This document shows positions 1 to 9,361 of a stretch of 64,000 nucleotides of DNA, one piece after another. The DNA is taken from contig OY969786.1 in assembly GCA_963703075.1 (NCBI GenBank), positions 2,542,001 to 2,606,000 on the forward strand. Reading direction: 5' to 3'. Source of the DNA: Korobacter sp963703075 (GTDB lineage Bacteria > Acidobacteriota > Terriglobia > Terriglobales > Acidobacteriaceae). The notes beneath the pieces were generated by a model. It did not search any database. It saw only the letters and a list, made by a program, of their open reading frames with translations, and had not been told where the DNA came from. Each line of letters begins with the position of its first letter. The stretch's first letter is position 1. The position numbers were made by a program, and so were the translations under genes.

Positions 1-347
1 CCTCCAAGCACGCGCTGCTGGGACTCACGCGCGCCATGGCCCTCGACTACGCGCGAAGAGGCATTCGCGTAAATTGCGTTTGTCCCGGGGCGATTGACAC
101 TCCCATGCTGCGCTGGGCCGCCAGCCTCGCACCCGATCCTGAAAAAGTGATTGAGACCTGCGACCGGATGCACGCCATGGGCCGCATCGGGCGTCCCGAG
201 GAAGTAGCCGATGCGATCGCGTATCTAGCATCGCCCATGGCATCGTTCATCACCGGCGCGGCGCTTCTGGTGGATGGCGGAATGCTCGTTCCCGCGGGCG
301 GTATGGGCTTCATGGAAGGTGGCACAGGAGCATCAACCCACAAATGA
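1..347 (+). CDS. Short-chain dehydrogenase/reductase, C-terminal part (start lies before the window)
   Basis: This is the 3' end of a classical SDR oxidoreductase, an NAD(P)-dependent cytoplasmic enzyme that commonly oxidises sugars or sugar acids. The frame is open to the left edge and already reads SKHALLGLTRAMALDYA, so the lysine of the catalytic YxxxK should be the second visible residue and the tyrosine lies just outside. The following RVNCVCPGAIDTPM and the C-terminal ITGAALLVDGG are standard SDR signatures. The stop overlaps the next gene by four bases (ATGA), so the two SDRs are translationally coupled. The substrate cannot be told from the sequence. The downstream SDR, mutarotase-like protein and esterase suggest a sugar-related oxidation. 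Confidence 0.88.
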   Translation, partial: SKHALLGLTRAMALDYARRGIRVNCVCPGAIDTPMLRWAASLAPDPEKVIETCDRMHAMGRIGRPEEVADAIAYLASPMASFITGAALLVDGGMLVPAGGMGFMEGGTGASTHK

Positions 348-1102
348 AACTTCAAGATAAAGTTGCGATTGTTACAGGCGCAGCCGCCGGGATTGGAGCA
401 GCTTCCGCAAAGCTGTTTGCCAAAGAAGGCGCAAGGATCGTCGCCGTTGACCTCGATGGTGCCGGGCTCGACTTGCTCGCGCATCAGATCCAAGAGGCCG
501 GTGGCGCGTGCAGCGTCTTGGTAGCGGATGTCAGCCGCAAGAACGACGTCGACAACGTCGTCGACGCGGCAATCAAGCAACTCGGCCGCATCGACATTCT
601 CTTCAACAATGCCGGCATTGTTCCCGCCGGCAAGATCGACGCCCTGTCGGAAGAGCAGTGGGATCGCGCCATGGCGATCAACGTGAAGAGCATGTACCTT
701 TTCTGCCACGCGGTGCTGCCGTACTTCAAGCAGCAGGGCGGAGGCGTGATCCTGAACACCGCGTCGGCCACCGCCTTGCGTCCCGTTGTCGATCGCGCCT
801 GTTATACCGCGACGAAAGCTGCGGTGCTCGGGCTGACGAAATCCATGGCACTCGATTACGTGCGCGACAACATTCGCGTCAACTGTCTCTGTCCCGGAAC
901 GATCGATACGCCCTCACTCGCGCAGCGACTCGCGGCTTTGCCGGATCCTGCGGAGGCCCGCAAGAATTTCATCGCCCGTCAACCCATGGGTCGCTTCGGC
1001 ACCGCGGACGAAATCGCCGGAGCCGCTCTGTACCTGGTCTCGCCCGACGCCGGTTTCGTAACTGGAATGGCCTTCGCGATCGATGGAGGCTTCAGCATCT
1101 GA
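344..1102 (+). CDS. SDR family NAD(P)-dependent oxidoreductase
   Basis: This 252-residue protein has normal length for a classical SDR. It shows the Rossmann cofactor motif TGAAAGIG near residues 12-19, NNAG near 88-91, a serine and YTATK catalytic segment near 145-160, and the C-terminal GMAFAIDGG. An aspartate at the end of strand 2 (VAVDLDG) favours NAD over NADP by family precedent. It overlaps the preceding SDR by ATGA and abuts the next gene without spacing, so it belongs to one operon. It resembles dehydrogenases of sugars or 2-keto-3-deoxy sugar acids; the exact substrate is inference. Confidence 0.92.
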   Translation: MKLQDKVAIVTGAAAGIGAASAKLFAKEGARIVAVDLDGAGLDLLAHQIQEAGGACSVLVADVSRKNDVDNVVDAAIKQLGRIDILFNNAGIVPAGKIDALSEEQWDRAMAINVKSMYLFCHAVLPYFKQQGGGVILNTASATALRPVVDRACYTATKAAVLGLTKSMALDYVRDNIRVNCLCPGTIDTPSLAQRLAALPDPAEARKNFIARQPMGRFGTADEIAGAALYLVSPDAGFVTGMAFAIDGGFSI

Positions 1103-2251
1103 ATGCCACGCTGTGCCTGCCATCCGGTGCATTGGAAGACCCGCCGTGCCTACCGCCTGACCAATGAGACGATCGAAGCGGAGGTGCTCCTCGGCGGCGG
1201 CCACATCGCTGACTTCCGCCTCTGCGGCTCATCCGTCAATGCGCTCTGGGAAGCGCCCTGGCCCACCATCGAGCCCGAAACTTTCTCCGCGCCGGACCAT
1301 GCCCCGTTGTACGGAGACGGCCCAGCCGGCCGCTTGCTCTGCGGCTACACCGGGCACGCGCTGGCTCTCGGCTACTTCGGCATGCCTTCCGATGAGGAAG
1401 CGCAGCGTGGGCTTCCGCTGCACGGCGAAGCCGCCAGCTCCGCATGGACGATCGTCTCCGAAGAATCCAGCGAGCACGCGGCATCGCTCACCCTCACCGT
1501 CGACGCGCCGTCATCTGCGCTTCGCTTCACCCGAGAGCTCTCGCTGCATGTTGGCGCTTCCGCCTTGCGCATCGAAGAGACGGTTTCGAATTTGAGTGAC
1601 GAGGCGGTGGAGTTTCAGTGGGTCCAACCCGCCGCTTTCGGCGAGCCACTTTTCGCCCGCAGTGAATCGTCCCTCGTGCTCCCGGCGAAGCGTTGCATGA
1701 CCTGGCCTCTGGGTTATGACGGTCACCCGCTGCTCGCCGACGCGACCGAATTCCGGTGGCCGCATGCTCCCAGGCACAATGGCCAATCAATCGACATATC
1801 GTTAGCGTTTGCGGAGCCGGGCACCGGCTTCGTCGCCTGCGCGTTGCTCAACCAGGATCGCCGGCAGTCGTTCGTCGCGGTTCACAATCGCAGTCTCGAG
1901 CTCGTCGCCGGCTATTCGTTCGACCGGCAACGCTTTCCCTGGATCGCCCTGTGGGAGGAGAACCAGGCCCGCACCACTCCTCCATGGAATGGCCGCACCC
2001 GGGTGCGAGGCGTGGAATTCGGCACAAGCCCCATGCCGCTTGGATTGGAGCAGGCAAAACAGAGTCGCACGCTTTTCGACAGGCCAGTGCTCGCCAGCAT
2101 TCGGCCGGGCGAATCCATTCATACTCGCTATCATTTGTTTGTAGCGCCCACGCCGCAAGGATGGCAACGCATCGAGGATGTAAACGAATCTCGCGATGCC
2201 CTGATCATCCGCGAACGCGACGGACGCGAGTTTGTGCTGAACTTATCCTGA
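1103..2251 (+). CDS. Aldose 1-epimerase / galactose mutarotase-like protein
   Basis: This 382-residue protein reads as a beta-sandwich of the galactose-mutarotase superfamily: an N-terminal AYRLTNETIEAEVLLGGGHIADFRL segment, a central LPLHGEA (a plausible active-site histidine) near residue 110, and repeated beta-rich stretches. No signal peptide is evident, so it is probably cytoplasmic. It may interconvert sugar anomers for the dehydrogenases encoded just upstream. The ATG follows the previous TGA directly, with no gap. Assignment to this superfamily is by pattern only; a binding-only or DUF4432-type relative is possible. Confidence 0.66.
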   Translation: MPRCACHPVHWKTRRAYRLTNETIEAEVLLGGGHIADFRLCGSSVNALWEAPWPTIEPETFSAPDHAPLYGDGPAGRLLCGYTGHALALGYFGMPSDEEAQRGLPLHGEAASSAWTIVSEESSEHAASLTLTVDAPSSALRFTRELSLHVGASALRIEETVSNLSDEAVEFQWVQPAAFGEPLFARSESSLVLPAKRCMTWPLGYDGHPLLADATEFRWPHAPRHNGQSIDISLAFAEPGTGFVACALLNQDRRQSFVAVHNRSLELVAGYSFDRQRFPWIALWEENQARTTPPWNGRTRVRGVEFGTSPMPLGLEQAKQSRTLFDRPVLASIRPGESIHTRYHLFVAPTPQGWQRIEDVNESRDALIIRERDGREFVLNLS

Positions 2252-2262
2252 CGGAGGAAGAA

Positions 2263-3060
2263 TTGGGAACGTTCGTGACGCCGTCGAATGACCATCGCGT
2301 GCAGGAATGCATCTTTCGCAGTGCCGCGCTTGGCCGCGACATGCGCTGCATGGTCATTCTGCCCGATTGGTACGCCACCGCGCCGCAACGCTTTCCCGTG
2401 CTCTACCTTCTCCACGGTTGGAACGGCGATTACCGGAACTGGTGTACCTTCACCAACCTCGTCGCCCACGCGCAACGGTACCCGATCATCATCGTTACGC
2501 CCGAGGGCGAGAACTCCTGGTACGTGAACTCCGCAACTGTGGCCGCCGATCGCTTCTATGACTATGCCAGCAGCGACCTCATCGCCGCCATCGACAACCG
2601 CTATCGCACCCTTGCCTCTCGGCACGCGCGCGCCATGGCTGGTCTTTCGATGGGCGGCTTTGGGTCCCTGCTGATCGCCTTGAAGCATCCGGAATTGTTT
2701 GCCGCGGTTGGCAGCGTCAGCGGAGCCCTCGACGCTCCCAGCGGCGTCGAAAACGTTTTGCCCGATGTTCGCGAGAGCACCGATCGCGCCTACGGCCCCG
2801 CAGCCAGCGCCACCCGCTCCTCCAACAATATTTTTGAGTTGTTGAAAGGAGTGCAGGCGGCCGCCATGCCTTATGTCTATCTGCAGTGCGGAACCGAAGA
2901 TGTCTTACTGCCCTCGAATCGGCGCTTCGCGGCGGCGCTCGCGGAAAGGAAAATTCTGCACGAGTACCACGAACTGCCCGGCGACCACACCTGGGAATTC
3001 TGGGACAACGCCCTTCGGCCGATGTTGAAGGTCATCGCCTCCCACATCGTGCGTCCCTGA
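2263..3060 (+). CDS. Esterase of the esterase-D / PF00756 type
   Basis: This is an alpha/beta-hydrolase of about 265 residues with LYLLHGWNGDYRNW (oxyanion region), the nucleophile elbow GLSMGGFGS and a late histidine in ELPGDHTWEFW. I chose the TTG at 2263 because GGAGG lies five bases upstream, just after the stop of the mutarotase-like gene. A longer open frame starting at 1756 runs antisense-like through that gene and is not believable as coding. The position in the operon suggests removal of acyl groups from sugars or hydrolysis of a lactone or ester intermediate. There is no clear signal peptide. Confidence 0.85.
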   Translation: MGTFVTPSNDHRVQECIFRSAALGRDMRCMVILPDWYATAPQRFPVLYLLHGWNGDYRNWCTFTNLVAHAQRYPIIIVTPEGENSWYVNSATVAADRFYDYASSDLIAAIDNRYRTLASRHARAMAGLSMGGFGSLLIALKHPELFAAVGSVSGALDAPSGVENVLPDVRESTDRAYGPAASATRSSNNIFELLKGVQAAAMPYVYLQCGTEDVLLPSNRRFAAALAERKILHEYHELPGDHTWEFWDNALRPMLKVIASHIVRP

Positions 3061-3068
3061 ATCCTCTT

Positions 3069-3986
3069 TTACTGGATCAGCCCATGCGCATGAAGGAAGG
3101 CGTGGATCCTCTCGTAGGCGTGGGTCTCCTGATCATCGTTGAACTGCCCATGTCCTCCGCCTTCGATTGTCACCAGCTCATTCGGAACACCTGCCGCGGT
3201 CAGCGCCTTATGCAGCCGCACCGACTGTTCATAGGGCACCACCGGATCCTGGTCGCCATGGACGGTAAGAATCGGGGGGAGCCCGGCACGCACGTAAGTC
3301 AGCGGCGACACCCGTTTCGCAATCGACATGGCATCTGGCTGGCTGCCCGTCCACATCAGCGCGTAATTCTTCACGTTCGGTCCCTGCAGCAAATCAGCGA
3401 CATCGGAAATTCCGTACCAATTGATGATCGCCGCGACCTTCAGCTTCTCGTCGCCGATGCACGGGTTGTCCAGTCCGGTTCCCTCCGGCAGCATCCCCGT
3501 AATCAGCGATAAATGACCCCCCGCTGAGTGGCCCGTCAGCACGATCCGGTCGACGTCAATGTTGTACTGCTTTGCATTTCGGATGGCCCACCGCAGGGCG
3601 CAGCGGCAATCTTCCACCGCCGCCGGCGCCAGCGACGTGCTGGCCATGCGGTACTCGACATTCACCACATTCCATCCCATCTCGAGATAGGGCAGGAACA
3701 TCAGCGTCGCCCCGGTTCGGTCTCCGAAGACCCAACCCCCGCCGTGGATGTAGACCACCGTGGGCGCCGCTCCGTTCGCGTCCTTCCTTTGCCATACATC
3801 GAGCTTCAGCGGGTTGTTATTGGCTGTCCCGTAGACGATGTCGGGATAAATAAAGTAGTGCTCAGCCACTGTCGATGCCCAGCGAGCTGTCGGCGAAAGC
3901 GCGGCGGGATTTTCCTGCGCTGTGAGACAGCCGCAAACAAAAAGACAAAAGACAGTTCCCAGCAGCCGTAATTGCGTGAACTTCAT
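3069..3986 (-). CDS. Secreted alpha/beta-hydrolase, carboxylesterase of the HSL/BD-FAE type
   Basis: This 305-residue protein begins with a hydrophobic signal peptide (MKFTQLRLLGTVFCLFVCG) followed by CLTAQ; a lipoprotein is conceivable but the lipobox is imperfect. Hallmarks are the HGGGW oxyanion motif, the nucleophile elbow GHSAGGH, and a late GDQDPVVP and HGQF supplying the acid and histidine. HSL-family enzymes cleave short acyl esters, including acetyl or feruloyl groups on plant polysaccharides. It is convergent with the esterase gene to its left and lies in the same direction as the isomerase gene upstream, so it may be co-transcribed with it. Confidence 0.88.
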   Translation of the reverse strand: MKFTQLRLLGTVFCLFVCGCLTAQENPAALSPTARWASTVAEHYFIYPDIVYGTANNNPLKLDVWQRKDANGAAPTVVYIHGGGWVFGDRTGATLMFLPYLEMGWNVVNVEYRMASTSLAPAAVEDCRCALRWAIRNAKQYNIDVDRIVLTGHSAGGHLSLITGMLPEGTGLDNPCIGDEKLKVAAIINWYGISDVADLLQGPNVKNYALMWTGSQPDAMSIAKRVSPLTYVRAGLPPILTVHGDQDPVVPYEQSVRLHKALTAAGVPNELVTIEGGGHGQFNDDQETHAYERIHAFLHAHGLIQ

Positions 3987-4012
3987 CTCTCCCCTATCTC
4001 GTTGATTTGCCG

Positions 4013-5776
4013 CTATGCGCGCGTTCGGACGAAGGCTTTAATCGTGCCGCAACGCTTCCCTTCCGATGGACCATGCGGCCGGATCGTGTATTCGCCAACG
4101 CTCGCGGGAATGATGAACGTCTCGGCGAAGTGAATCACCAGCGAGGGAAACTTTCCCGCCGGGCTCTCGACGATGACTTCTTCGCCTTCACAAAGGTTCA
4201 AGACGTTGACGCCTCCATGGGTTGCGTGTGGCACTTTGCCGGTGAACCAATGCCGTCGCGTTTCGATGAACTCGCGCTCGTGCAACCCGGTACGTTCCTC
4301 CTGCCAACCGTCGCCGGAAGCGATCGTCTCAAAGCGATTCAGCAGATTTTCGGTCACCCACTCGGTCGTGCGGTCCCACTGGACGTTGCGCAGCGCATGT
4401 TCCAGGTGGATCGGCCGCGGCGTGCCATCCATTCCCAGCCTTCCCCAGTCCCACATCTTGAAGGTGAAGATGTACGGCGTGGCGCTGATCTCCAGCACCA
4501 TGCTGTTCCGTCCCGAACAGTGCGGCGTTCCCGCGGGAATCAGGAAGTGGTCGTGTTTCTTCGCCGGCCAGCGATTCACATATTTATCCACGTCGAACTG
4601 CAGCCCTTCATCTTCCTGCGCCTCGCGCAGCTCCGCGACCATGCGTTCGCGGTCAACGTTTTCTTTCAGCCCGAGGTACACGCATCCTTCCTCGGTCGCG
4701 TCCAGCAGGTAGTAGCTCTCGTCCTGCGTGTACGTCATGCCGAATTTTTCCCGGATGTACTCGGTCAGCGGATGCACCTGGAACGAAAGGTTGCCGCCAT
4801 CCATGGTGTCGAGGAAGTCGAAGCGAATCGGAAACTCCGTGCCGAAGCGCGCATGAACCGCTTCGCCCAGCAATGCATGCGGATGGGCGAACACCAGGTT
4901 AATCGAGGGTATCTCGACCTTCACCGCGCCGAAGCCAAGCAGCAAGCTGTTTTCTTCCGGAACGCAGTCGAAGCACCAGGCGTAATTTTCCGCGTCCCGC
5001 GGCAGGTCACACACCTCTTTCATCCATTGCCCACCCCACGGCCCCGGATCGAAAAACGGCACCACACGAAACGGTCGATGCGCCGCGATTTCCAACCCCT
5101 TCGCAAAGTCGCTTCCCGCAATCATCTTGGGGTTCTCGTGCTGGTTGGTGTCGAGCAGAAAGTCGATTTGCCGGAACAGCAATTTTTTTTGCCGGTCGGC
5201 CGCTCGCCAATCCACGAAATACGCACGCTTGTATTTCAGCGCGGGACGCTCCGAGCAATTCCGCAGCCCCAGGTTGGTCGCCTTGCCGGCACGCTGGCGC
5301 TGCTGAATTTCCCAGCGCGCCATGTCGCAATACACCAGCAGGTCCCACGGCTCGGCGATGAGCGCCGCTCCCGTGCCGATCACCAGCGTCAGGCCGGAAT
5401 TCCCTTTGACCTTCGCCCTGGCTTGTTCAAGTTTCGGCTCATCGAGAAATTCCGAGAGCTCGTAGTGACTCATGAAGCCAAAGACAGGATCGTCCCCGAG
5501 ATCGCGCTGGCATAGCGCAAGAATCTCTTCCTCGCTCCGATAGCAATCCACCGCCCGGACGATCGAGGCAGGCTTCAGCCTGTCCGTCAGCTCCTTCTCA
5601 ATCTCATCTTCAAAACATCCGGGATAGCACTCCACGCATACGACAAATCGTCCGGATTGGATTTTGGTCTTGAGCCGTCGAACGATGGCGTCCCATCCCA
5701 CATCGCACCGGTCGCTCGATTCGGCGACGGGCACAACCGGAAACTTGTCGTACGTAGAGACGGTTCGCTTCGACAT
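4013..5776 (-). CDS. Class I mannose-6-phosphate isomerase-like protein with an N-terminal extension
   Basis: The C-terminal half carries the type I phosphomannose isomerase metal site: QVHP, a glutamate in QDESYYLLDA, and IPAGTPH. Such enzymes interconvert mannose 6-phosphate and fructose 6-phosphate using zinc. The N-terminal ~200 residues are additional: FVVCVECYPGCFEDEI followed by VIGTGAAL resembles a P-loop kinase-like fold without an intact GxxxxGK. The ATG at 5776 has CGAGG four bases upstream; an upstream in-frame ATG at 5809 has no ribosome site. It sits between a secreted esterase and a TonB-dependent receptor, in keeping with sugar catabolism. Confidence 0.8.
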   Translation of the reverse strand: MSKRTVSTYDKFPVVPVAESSDRCDVGWDAIVRRLKTKIQSGRFVVCVECYPGCFEDEIEKELTDRLKPASIVRAVDCYRSEEEILALCQRDLGDDPVFGFMSHYELSEFLDEPKLEQARAKVKGNSGLTLVIGTGAALIAEPWDLLVYCDMARWEIQQRQRAGKATNLGLRNCSERPALKYKRAYFVDWRAADRQKKLLFRQIDFLLDTNQHENPKMIAGSDFAKGLEIAAHRPFRVVPFFDPGPWGGQWMKEVCDLPRDAENYAWCFDCVPEENSLLLGFGAVKVEIPSINLVFAHPHALLGEAVHARFGTEFPIRFDFLDTMDGGNLSFQVHPLTEYIREKFGMTYTQDESYYLLDATEEGCVYLGLKENVDRERMVAELREAQEDEGLQFDVDKYVNRWPAKKHDHFLIPAGTPHCSGRNSMVLEISATPYIFTFKMWDWGRLGMDGTPRPIHLEHALRNVQWDRTTEWVTENLLNRFETIASGDGWQEERTGLHEREFIETRRHWFTGKVPHATHGGVNVLNLCEGEEVIVESPAGKFPSLVIHFAETFIIPASVGEYTIRPHGPSEGKRCGTIKAFVRTRA

Positions 5777-5927
5777 TGTGCCTCGGAATTCGTCCTTCGC
5801 AGACTTCACTGCCCAATTCCCTTCCTGCCCTGGAACACACGCCCGCTGCGGCCTCTCGCTTCTGGCAGCCGTTCTCTACCCCACCAAAGACGATCCTCCT
5901 GCGTCATCCTGCAGTGGTTGGAAATAG

Positions 5928-5955
5928 CGGCGGCAACAATCTTCTGTTGCCGCCG
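5928..5955 (-). terminator. Candidate terminator hairpin after the first TonB-dependent receptor gene
   Basis: An 11-bp perfect stem (CGGCGGCAACA paired with TGTTGCCGCCG) encloses a six-base loop, just after the stop of the receptor gene on the minus strand. The following T-rich stretch is weak (CTATTTCC), so this is a plausible but not textbook rho-independent terminator. Confidence 0.5.
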
Positions 5956-5975
5956 TGGTTGAGCGTCGCTGCGTA

Positions 5976-8900
5976 TTAAAAGATGAACTTCAATGAAAAT
6001 TGAATCTGGCGCGATGTGCCATTGCCGATCTGGCTGCCAATGTTATCGGCAATCGTCTGGCCCACGCGTCCAAAGTTCGGGTTCGCGGAAACTCCGTTCG
6101 CATCCGGAGTGCAATGCGCCGGGGTGCCGCTGATAGGGTCGTACGCAGTCACGCCGGTTCCGCAGATCCCGCCATCCGGAGGAGCGAAGTTCGGGTGGTT
6201 GAGCAGGTTGAAGATGTCAGTCCGGAATTGCAGCTTCGTTTTCTCTGTGATGGGGAAGTTCTTCGCCAGCGAGAAATCCCACTGGAAGAAGGCTGGACCG
6301 GTCAGGCTGTTGCGTCCCACATCCCCGGCGTTGGCTCCCCACGTTCCGTCGTAGTTCGCCGGAACCGAGAAAGCATCCACGTTATAGCTCGAGTTCGGAT
6401 AAGCCCAGTTGCCATTGGAATTTTGCGCCGTCTGGCCCGGCACCGTATTCGGCCGCACTGGCAAGCCAAAGAACCCGCTCACCAGGGTGACGTTCACCGG
6501 CAATCCCGAACGTGCCTGCACAATGCTCGATGCCTGCCACCCGCCCAGAACTCCACGGGCCAGGCGGTTCGCGCCCTGCAGCTCAGGCAAGCTGTACACC
6601 ACGCTTCCCGTCACGTTGTGGCGCACATCCCAATCGCCGCTGCCGCGATCCATGTTCGGATTGTACGGATCGGACCAGCCGCTGAAGACGTTCACCATGT
6701 CGTCGATTTCGTGCGACCAGGTGTAATTGCCTTCGAAGTTCAAGCGCCCTACGTTGTGGCGTACCTGCACCTGCAACGAATTGTAGGTGGAATACAGGCA
6801 GTCGCAATCGTAGTTTTCGCTGGCATACCCCGGTAGCGGACGCGCGCCCGTAATCGGATTCGAGGGGTTCAGGTTCACCGCCGCGAAATCCACTCCGGCT
6901 TGCATGTGCTGCGCCCGGTTCCCTACGTACTTCACTTCCATCACCGTGTTCTTCGCAATTTCCTGCTGGATCCCGAACAGGTAGTTGGTGGAGTACGGGT
7001 CTTTCGGGTTCCGCGGGAAGATGCTTACGTTGGCCGGCGGTTGGGGCGGGTTGGGCGACGGATACGAAATCGAATATCCACCGAAGAGCGCGTCAAACAC
7101 CGTTACGCTATAGCTCGAGTAATCCGGATCGTTGCCCACCAGTCCGAAGCCGAACTGCATCGGCATGTAGAACAGCCCGGCGTAGCCGTGAACCACCGTC
7201 TTGCCTTTTCCGAACGGGTCCCACGAGAAGCCGATACGCGGGGCGAAATCGTTCTTCGGCGCGCTGTAGGCATCCTGGTTGGCAGGAAGGTATGACTGGC
7301 TTGCGTAGTCGAAGTTCAGTTCGTGATTATTTCGCTCCGACCATACCGTGTTGTAGTCATACCGTATGCCGAGGTTCAGGGTCAGGTTGCGGGTCACCCG
7401 CCAGTCGTCCTGCAGATAGAAGCCCCAGTTGGAGTTGGTCACTCCTACAAATCCCGGGAACCCGATCTTTTGCAGGGCAAACGGATTGTTGTTCTCCAGG
7501 TCGCTGAAGCTCCCGTATGAGTAGGTCTGCTGCTCCCGCAGGAACTCGTTGAGCTGGTTGGCGCGGATTTGCGCGCCAAACTTCAGGGTGTGTTTTCCCG
7601 CCGTCTTGGTCACGTTGTCGAACACTTCAAAGGTGTTGAACGGCGTGATCTGGTTATAGGTGTTGGGTCCGGGCAGCGCGCCCAGGTTGGTGAAAAATCC
7701 GCTGAAACCTACCAGCGGCGTCGGCGTATCTGAATTGGTATCCGAATAGAAGCGGTTCAACGCCACGCTGAACTGGTTCAGCAGCGACGGGCCGAAAGTG
7801 TGGGTCTCGTCGATCTTTGCCAGTTGCGTCCGCATGTCCTGCGGAGAAACCTGGCCCTGGTTCAGGCCATAGGTGTCGGTGGTCAGTGAGTCGTTGATGT
7901 TGTAACGGAAGAAAATCCGGTCTTTGTCGGAGATGTTGTAGTCCACTTTGATCGAACCGGTATCTTCCCGCAGGGTGTCGGGCAGCACCGCAGGGTCATA
8001 CACCAGCTGCGCACCGTTCCCGGTAGGAACCCCACCGACGGCTTCATCGGTTCCGGGAACCGCGCACGACGTCGGCGCCGGAATGCTCGTGCAACCTGCC
8101 GGCAGCGGCGCCATCTGGGCGACGATCGGCGCCAGGGCGGGCGTTGCGGCCATCTTCGAGCGCACCAGTGCGCTGGGGATTTCATACAGCGAATTGAAAT
8201 TCGTGATGTGAGTGCGATCGCCTTCGTAATTCACGAAGAAGAACAGCTTGTTCTTTACGATCGGTCCGGCGAAATTGCCGCCGAATTGGTTCAGGCGCAG
8301 CGGCGCTTTCTGGCCGTTGTTGAAATAGTCCTTCGCATCCAGAGCGTCGTTGCGCAGGAATTCGAAAGCGGTCCCGTGGAACTCGTTGGTTCCGGACTTG
8401 GTGATGATGTTCATCTGCGGACCCAGCGAACGTCCCGACTCCGCGCTGAAGCCGCTGTTGGCAAAATCAATTTCCTGGATGCTGTCGACGCTCGAGCGGG
8501 TTACGCGTGCCAGTTCCTGGCCTTCCGTATCCAGGAAGCCGTTGATGTCGCCACGCGAAGCATTCTGTCCATCCACCGTAACGTTCAGGCCGGTGAAGAC
8601 GTTTTCCATTCCGTTGACGCTACCTTGGAAGAAGCCTGTCGAACCTACCGAGCCCGGGGCGATCTCAAGGAAGTCGCTCACGTCGCGGCCGTTGATCGGC
8701 AGGTTGGCCACCTGGGTCGAGTTCAGGGTCGTGCCGGTAACGGTCGACTGGGTATCCACCGTCACGCTCGTTCCCGTCACTTCTACGTTCTGCGCCGCTC
8801 CCGCCACTGCCAAGATCAGGGACACATGCGCGGTCGCGCCTACGTTCAACACAATCTCTTTGCTCTTCGTCTCCGAAAATCCGCTTCCGTTCGCCGAAAC

Positions 8901-9158
8901 CACGTAGTTTCCAAACGGCAGCGCCGAAGCAACGAAGTTGCCGGAATTGTCGGTTTGCAGGGTCTTCTGTGCCGATGTGCCTACGTTCGTAATTAAAACC
9001 GTAACGTTCGGAATCACCGCACCAGAAGAATCCGTGATCGAGCCGGCGATCGTGCCGGTATCGAATTGCGCTAGCAATGGCAGCGTAATCAAACAAAAGA
9101 TTGCCAATACGATCGGACGCAGAGCTCTCGGGGTGCGCGTTTGCGCAATTCGTGTCAT
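5976..9158 (-). CDS. Oar-like TonB-dependent receptor with carboxypeptidase-regulatory-like domain
   Basis: This protein of about 1,060 residues has a signal peptide (hydrophobic stretch PIVLAIFCLITLPLLAQ), then a carboxypeptidase-regulatory-like beta domain (GTIAGSITDSSGAVIPNVTV), a plug region with GRDVSDFLE and NIITKSGTNEFHG, and a long beta-barrel ending in QIQFSLKFIF with a terminal phenylalanine. These are outer-membrane receptors, presumed in Acidobacteriota to import oligosaccharides or other substrates using TonB energy. The ATG at 9158 has GGGAGAAG seven bases upstream, which is better than the 9209 alternative. The neighbouring glycosidase gene on the same strand suggests a carbohydrate ligand. 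No SusD partner is visible. Confidence 0.93.
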   Translation of the reverse strand: MTRIAQTRTPRALRPIVLAIFCLITLPLLAQFDTGTIAGSITDSSGAVIPNVTVLITNVGTSAQKTLQTDNSGNFVASALPFGNYVVSANGSGFSETKSKEIVLNVGATAHVSLILAVAGAAQNVEVTGTSVTVDTQSTVTGTTLNSTQVANLPINGRDVSDFLEIAPGSVGSTGFFQGSVNGMENVFTGLNVTVDGQNASRGDINGFLDTEGQELARVTRSSVDSIQEIDFANSGFSAESGRSLGPQMNIITKSGTNEFHGTAFEFLRNDALDAKDYFNNGQKAPLRLNQFGGNFAGPIVKNKLFFFVNYEGDRTHITNFNSLYEIPSALVRSKMAATPALAPIVAQMAPLPAGCTSIPAPTSCAVPGTDEAVGGVPTGNGAQLVYDPAVLPDTLREDTGSIKVDYNISDKDRIFFRYNINDSLTTDTYGLNQGQVSPQDMRTQLAKIDETHTFGPSLLNQFSVALNRFYSDTNSDTPTPLVGFSGFFTNLGALPGPNTYNQITPFNTFEVFDNVTKTAGKHTLKFGAQIRANQLNEFLREQQTYSYGSFSDLENNNPFALQKIGFPGFVGVTNSNWGFYLQDDWRVTRNLTLNLGIRYDYNTVWSERNNHELNFDYASQSYLPANQDAYSAPKNDFAPRIGFSWDPFGKGKTVVHGYAGLFYMPMQFGFGLVGNDPDYSSYSVTVFDALFGGYSISYPSPNPPQPPANVSIFPRNPKDPYSTNYLFGIQQEIAKNTVMEVKYVGNRAQHMQAGVDFAAVNLNPSNPITGARPLPGYASENYDCDCLYSTYNSLQVQVRHNVGRLNFEGNYTWSHEIDDMVNVFSGWSDPYNPNMDRGSGDWDVRHNVTGSVVYSLPELQGANRLARGVLGGWQASSIVQARSGLPVNVTLVSGFFGLPVRPNTVPGQTAQNSNGNWAYPNSSYNVDAFSVPANYDGTWGANAGDVGRNSLTGPAFFQWDFSLAKNFPITEKTKLQFRTDIFNLLNHPNFAPPDGGICGTGVTAYDPISGTPAHCTPDANGVSANPNFGRVGQTIADNIGSQIGNGTSRQIQFSLKFIF

Positions 9159-9252
9159 GACGATCTTCTCCCGCTTCCTCAATTGAAACGACAAAGGTTC
9201 ATACTCCAAACCCGCAAATCCTAACGCTGCGGTTACAGTCAGTCAATCAGAA

Positions 9253-9295
9253 TTTTGATCGTTTGTATCGAAAGAATCCTATTTTTTGTTCTTTT
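9253..9295. promoter_or_regulatory. AT-rich promoter region with two motifs shared with other promoters of the locus
   Basis: Upstream of the first receptor gene, TTTTGATCGTTTG (9253-9265) and TTTTGTTCTTTT (9284-9295) occur. Near-identical copies of the first lie at 11698-11710 and 17769-17781. An exact copy of the second lies at 14961-14972. All are in intergenic promoter regions around a DeoR regulator gene. They are candidate operators; no experiment or motif search supports this yet. Confidence 0.35.
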
Positions 9296-9361
9296 ATGGG
9301 CAATACTGGCACAGAAGGTACCAAAACAGGACTGGGGCAAGTTTTCTTTCGTCCCTCCCTC

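Noticed and set aside
1756..2262. N-terminal extension of the esterase frame back to 1756
   Set aside because: It overlaps the mutarotase-like gene in another frame with a low-complexity arginine-rich translation, while a TTG with a good ribosome site lies at 2263 just after that gene's stop.
4007..5515. Plus-strand open frame of 502 residues opposite the isomerase-like gene
   Set aside because: Antisense shadow of a gene with intact metal-site motifs; its own translation shows no family pattern.
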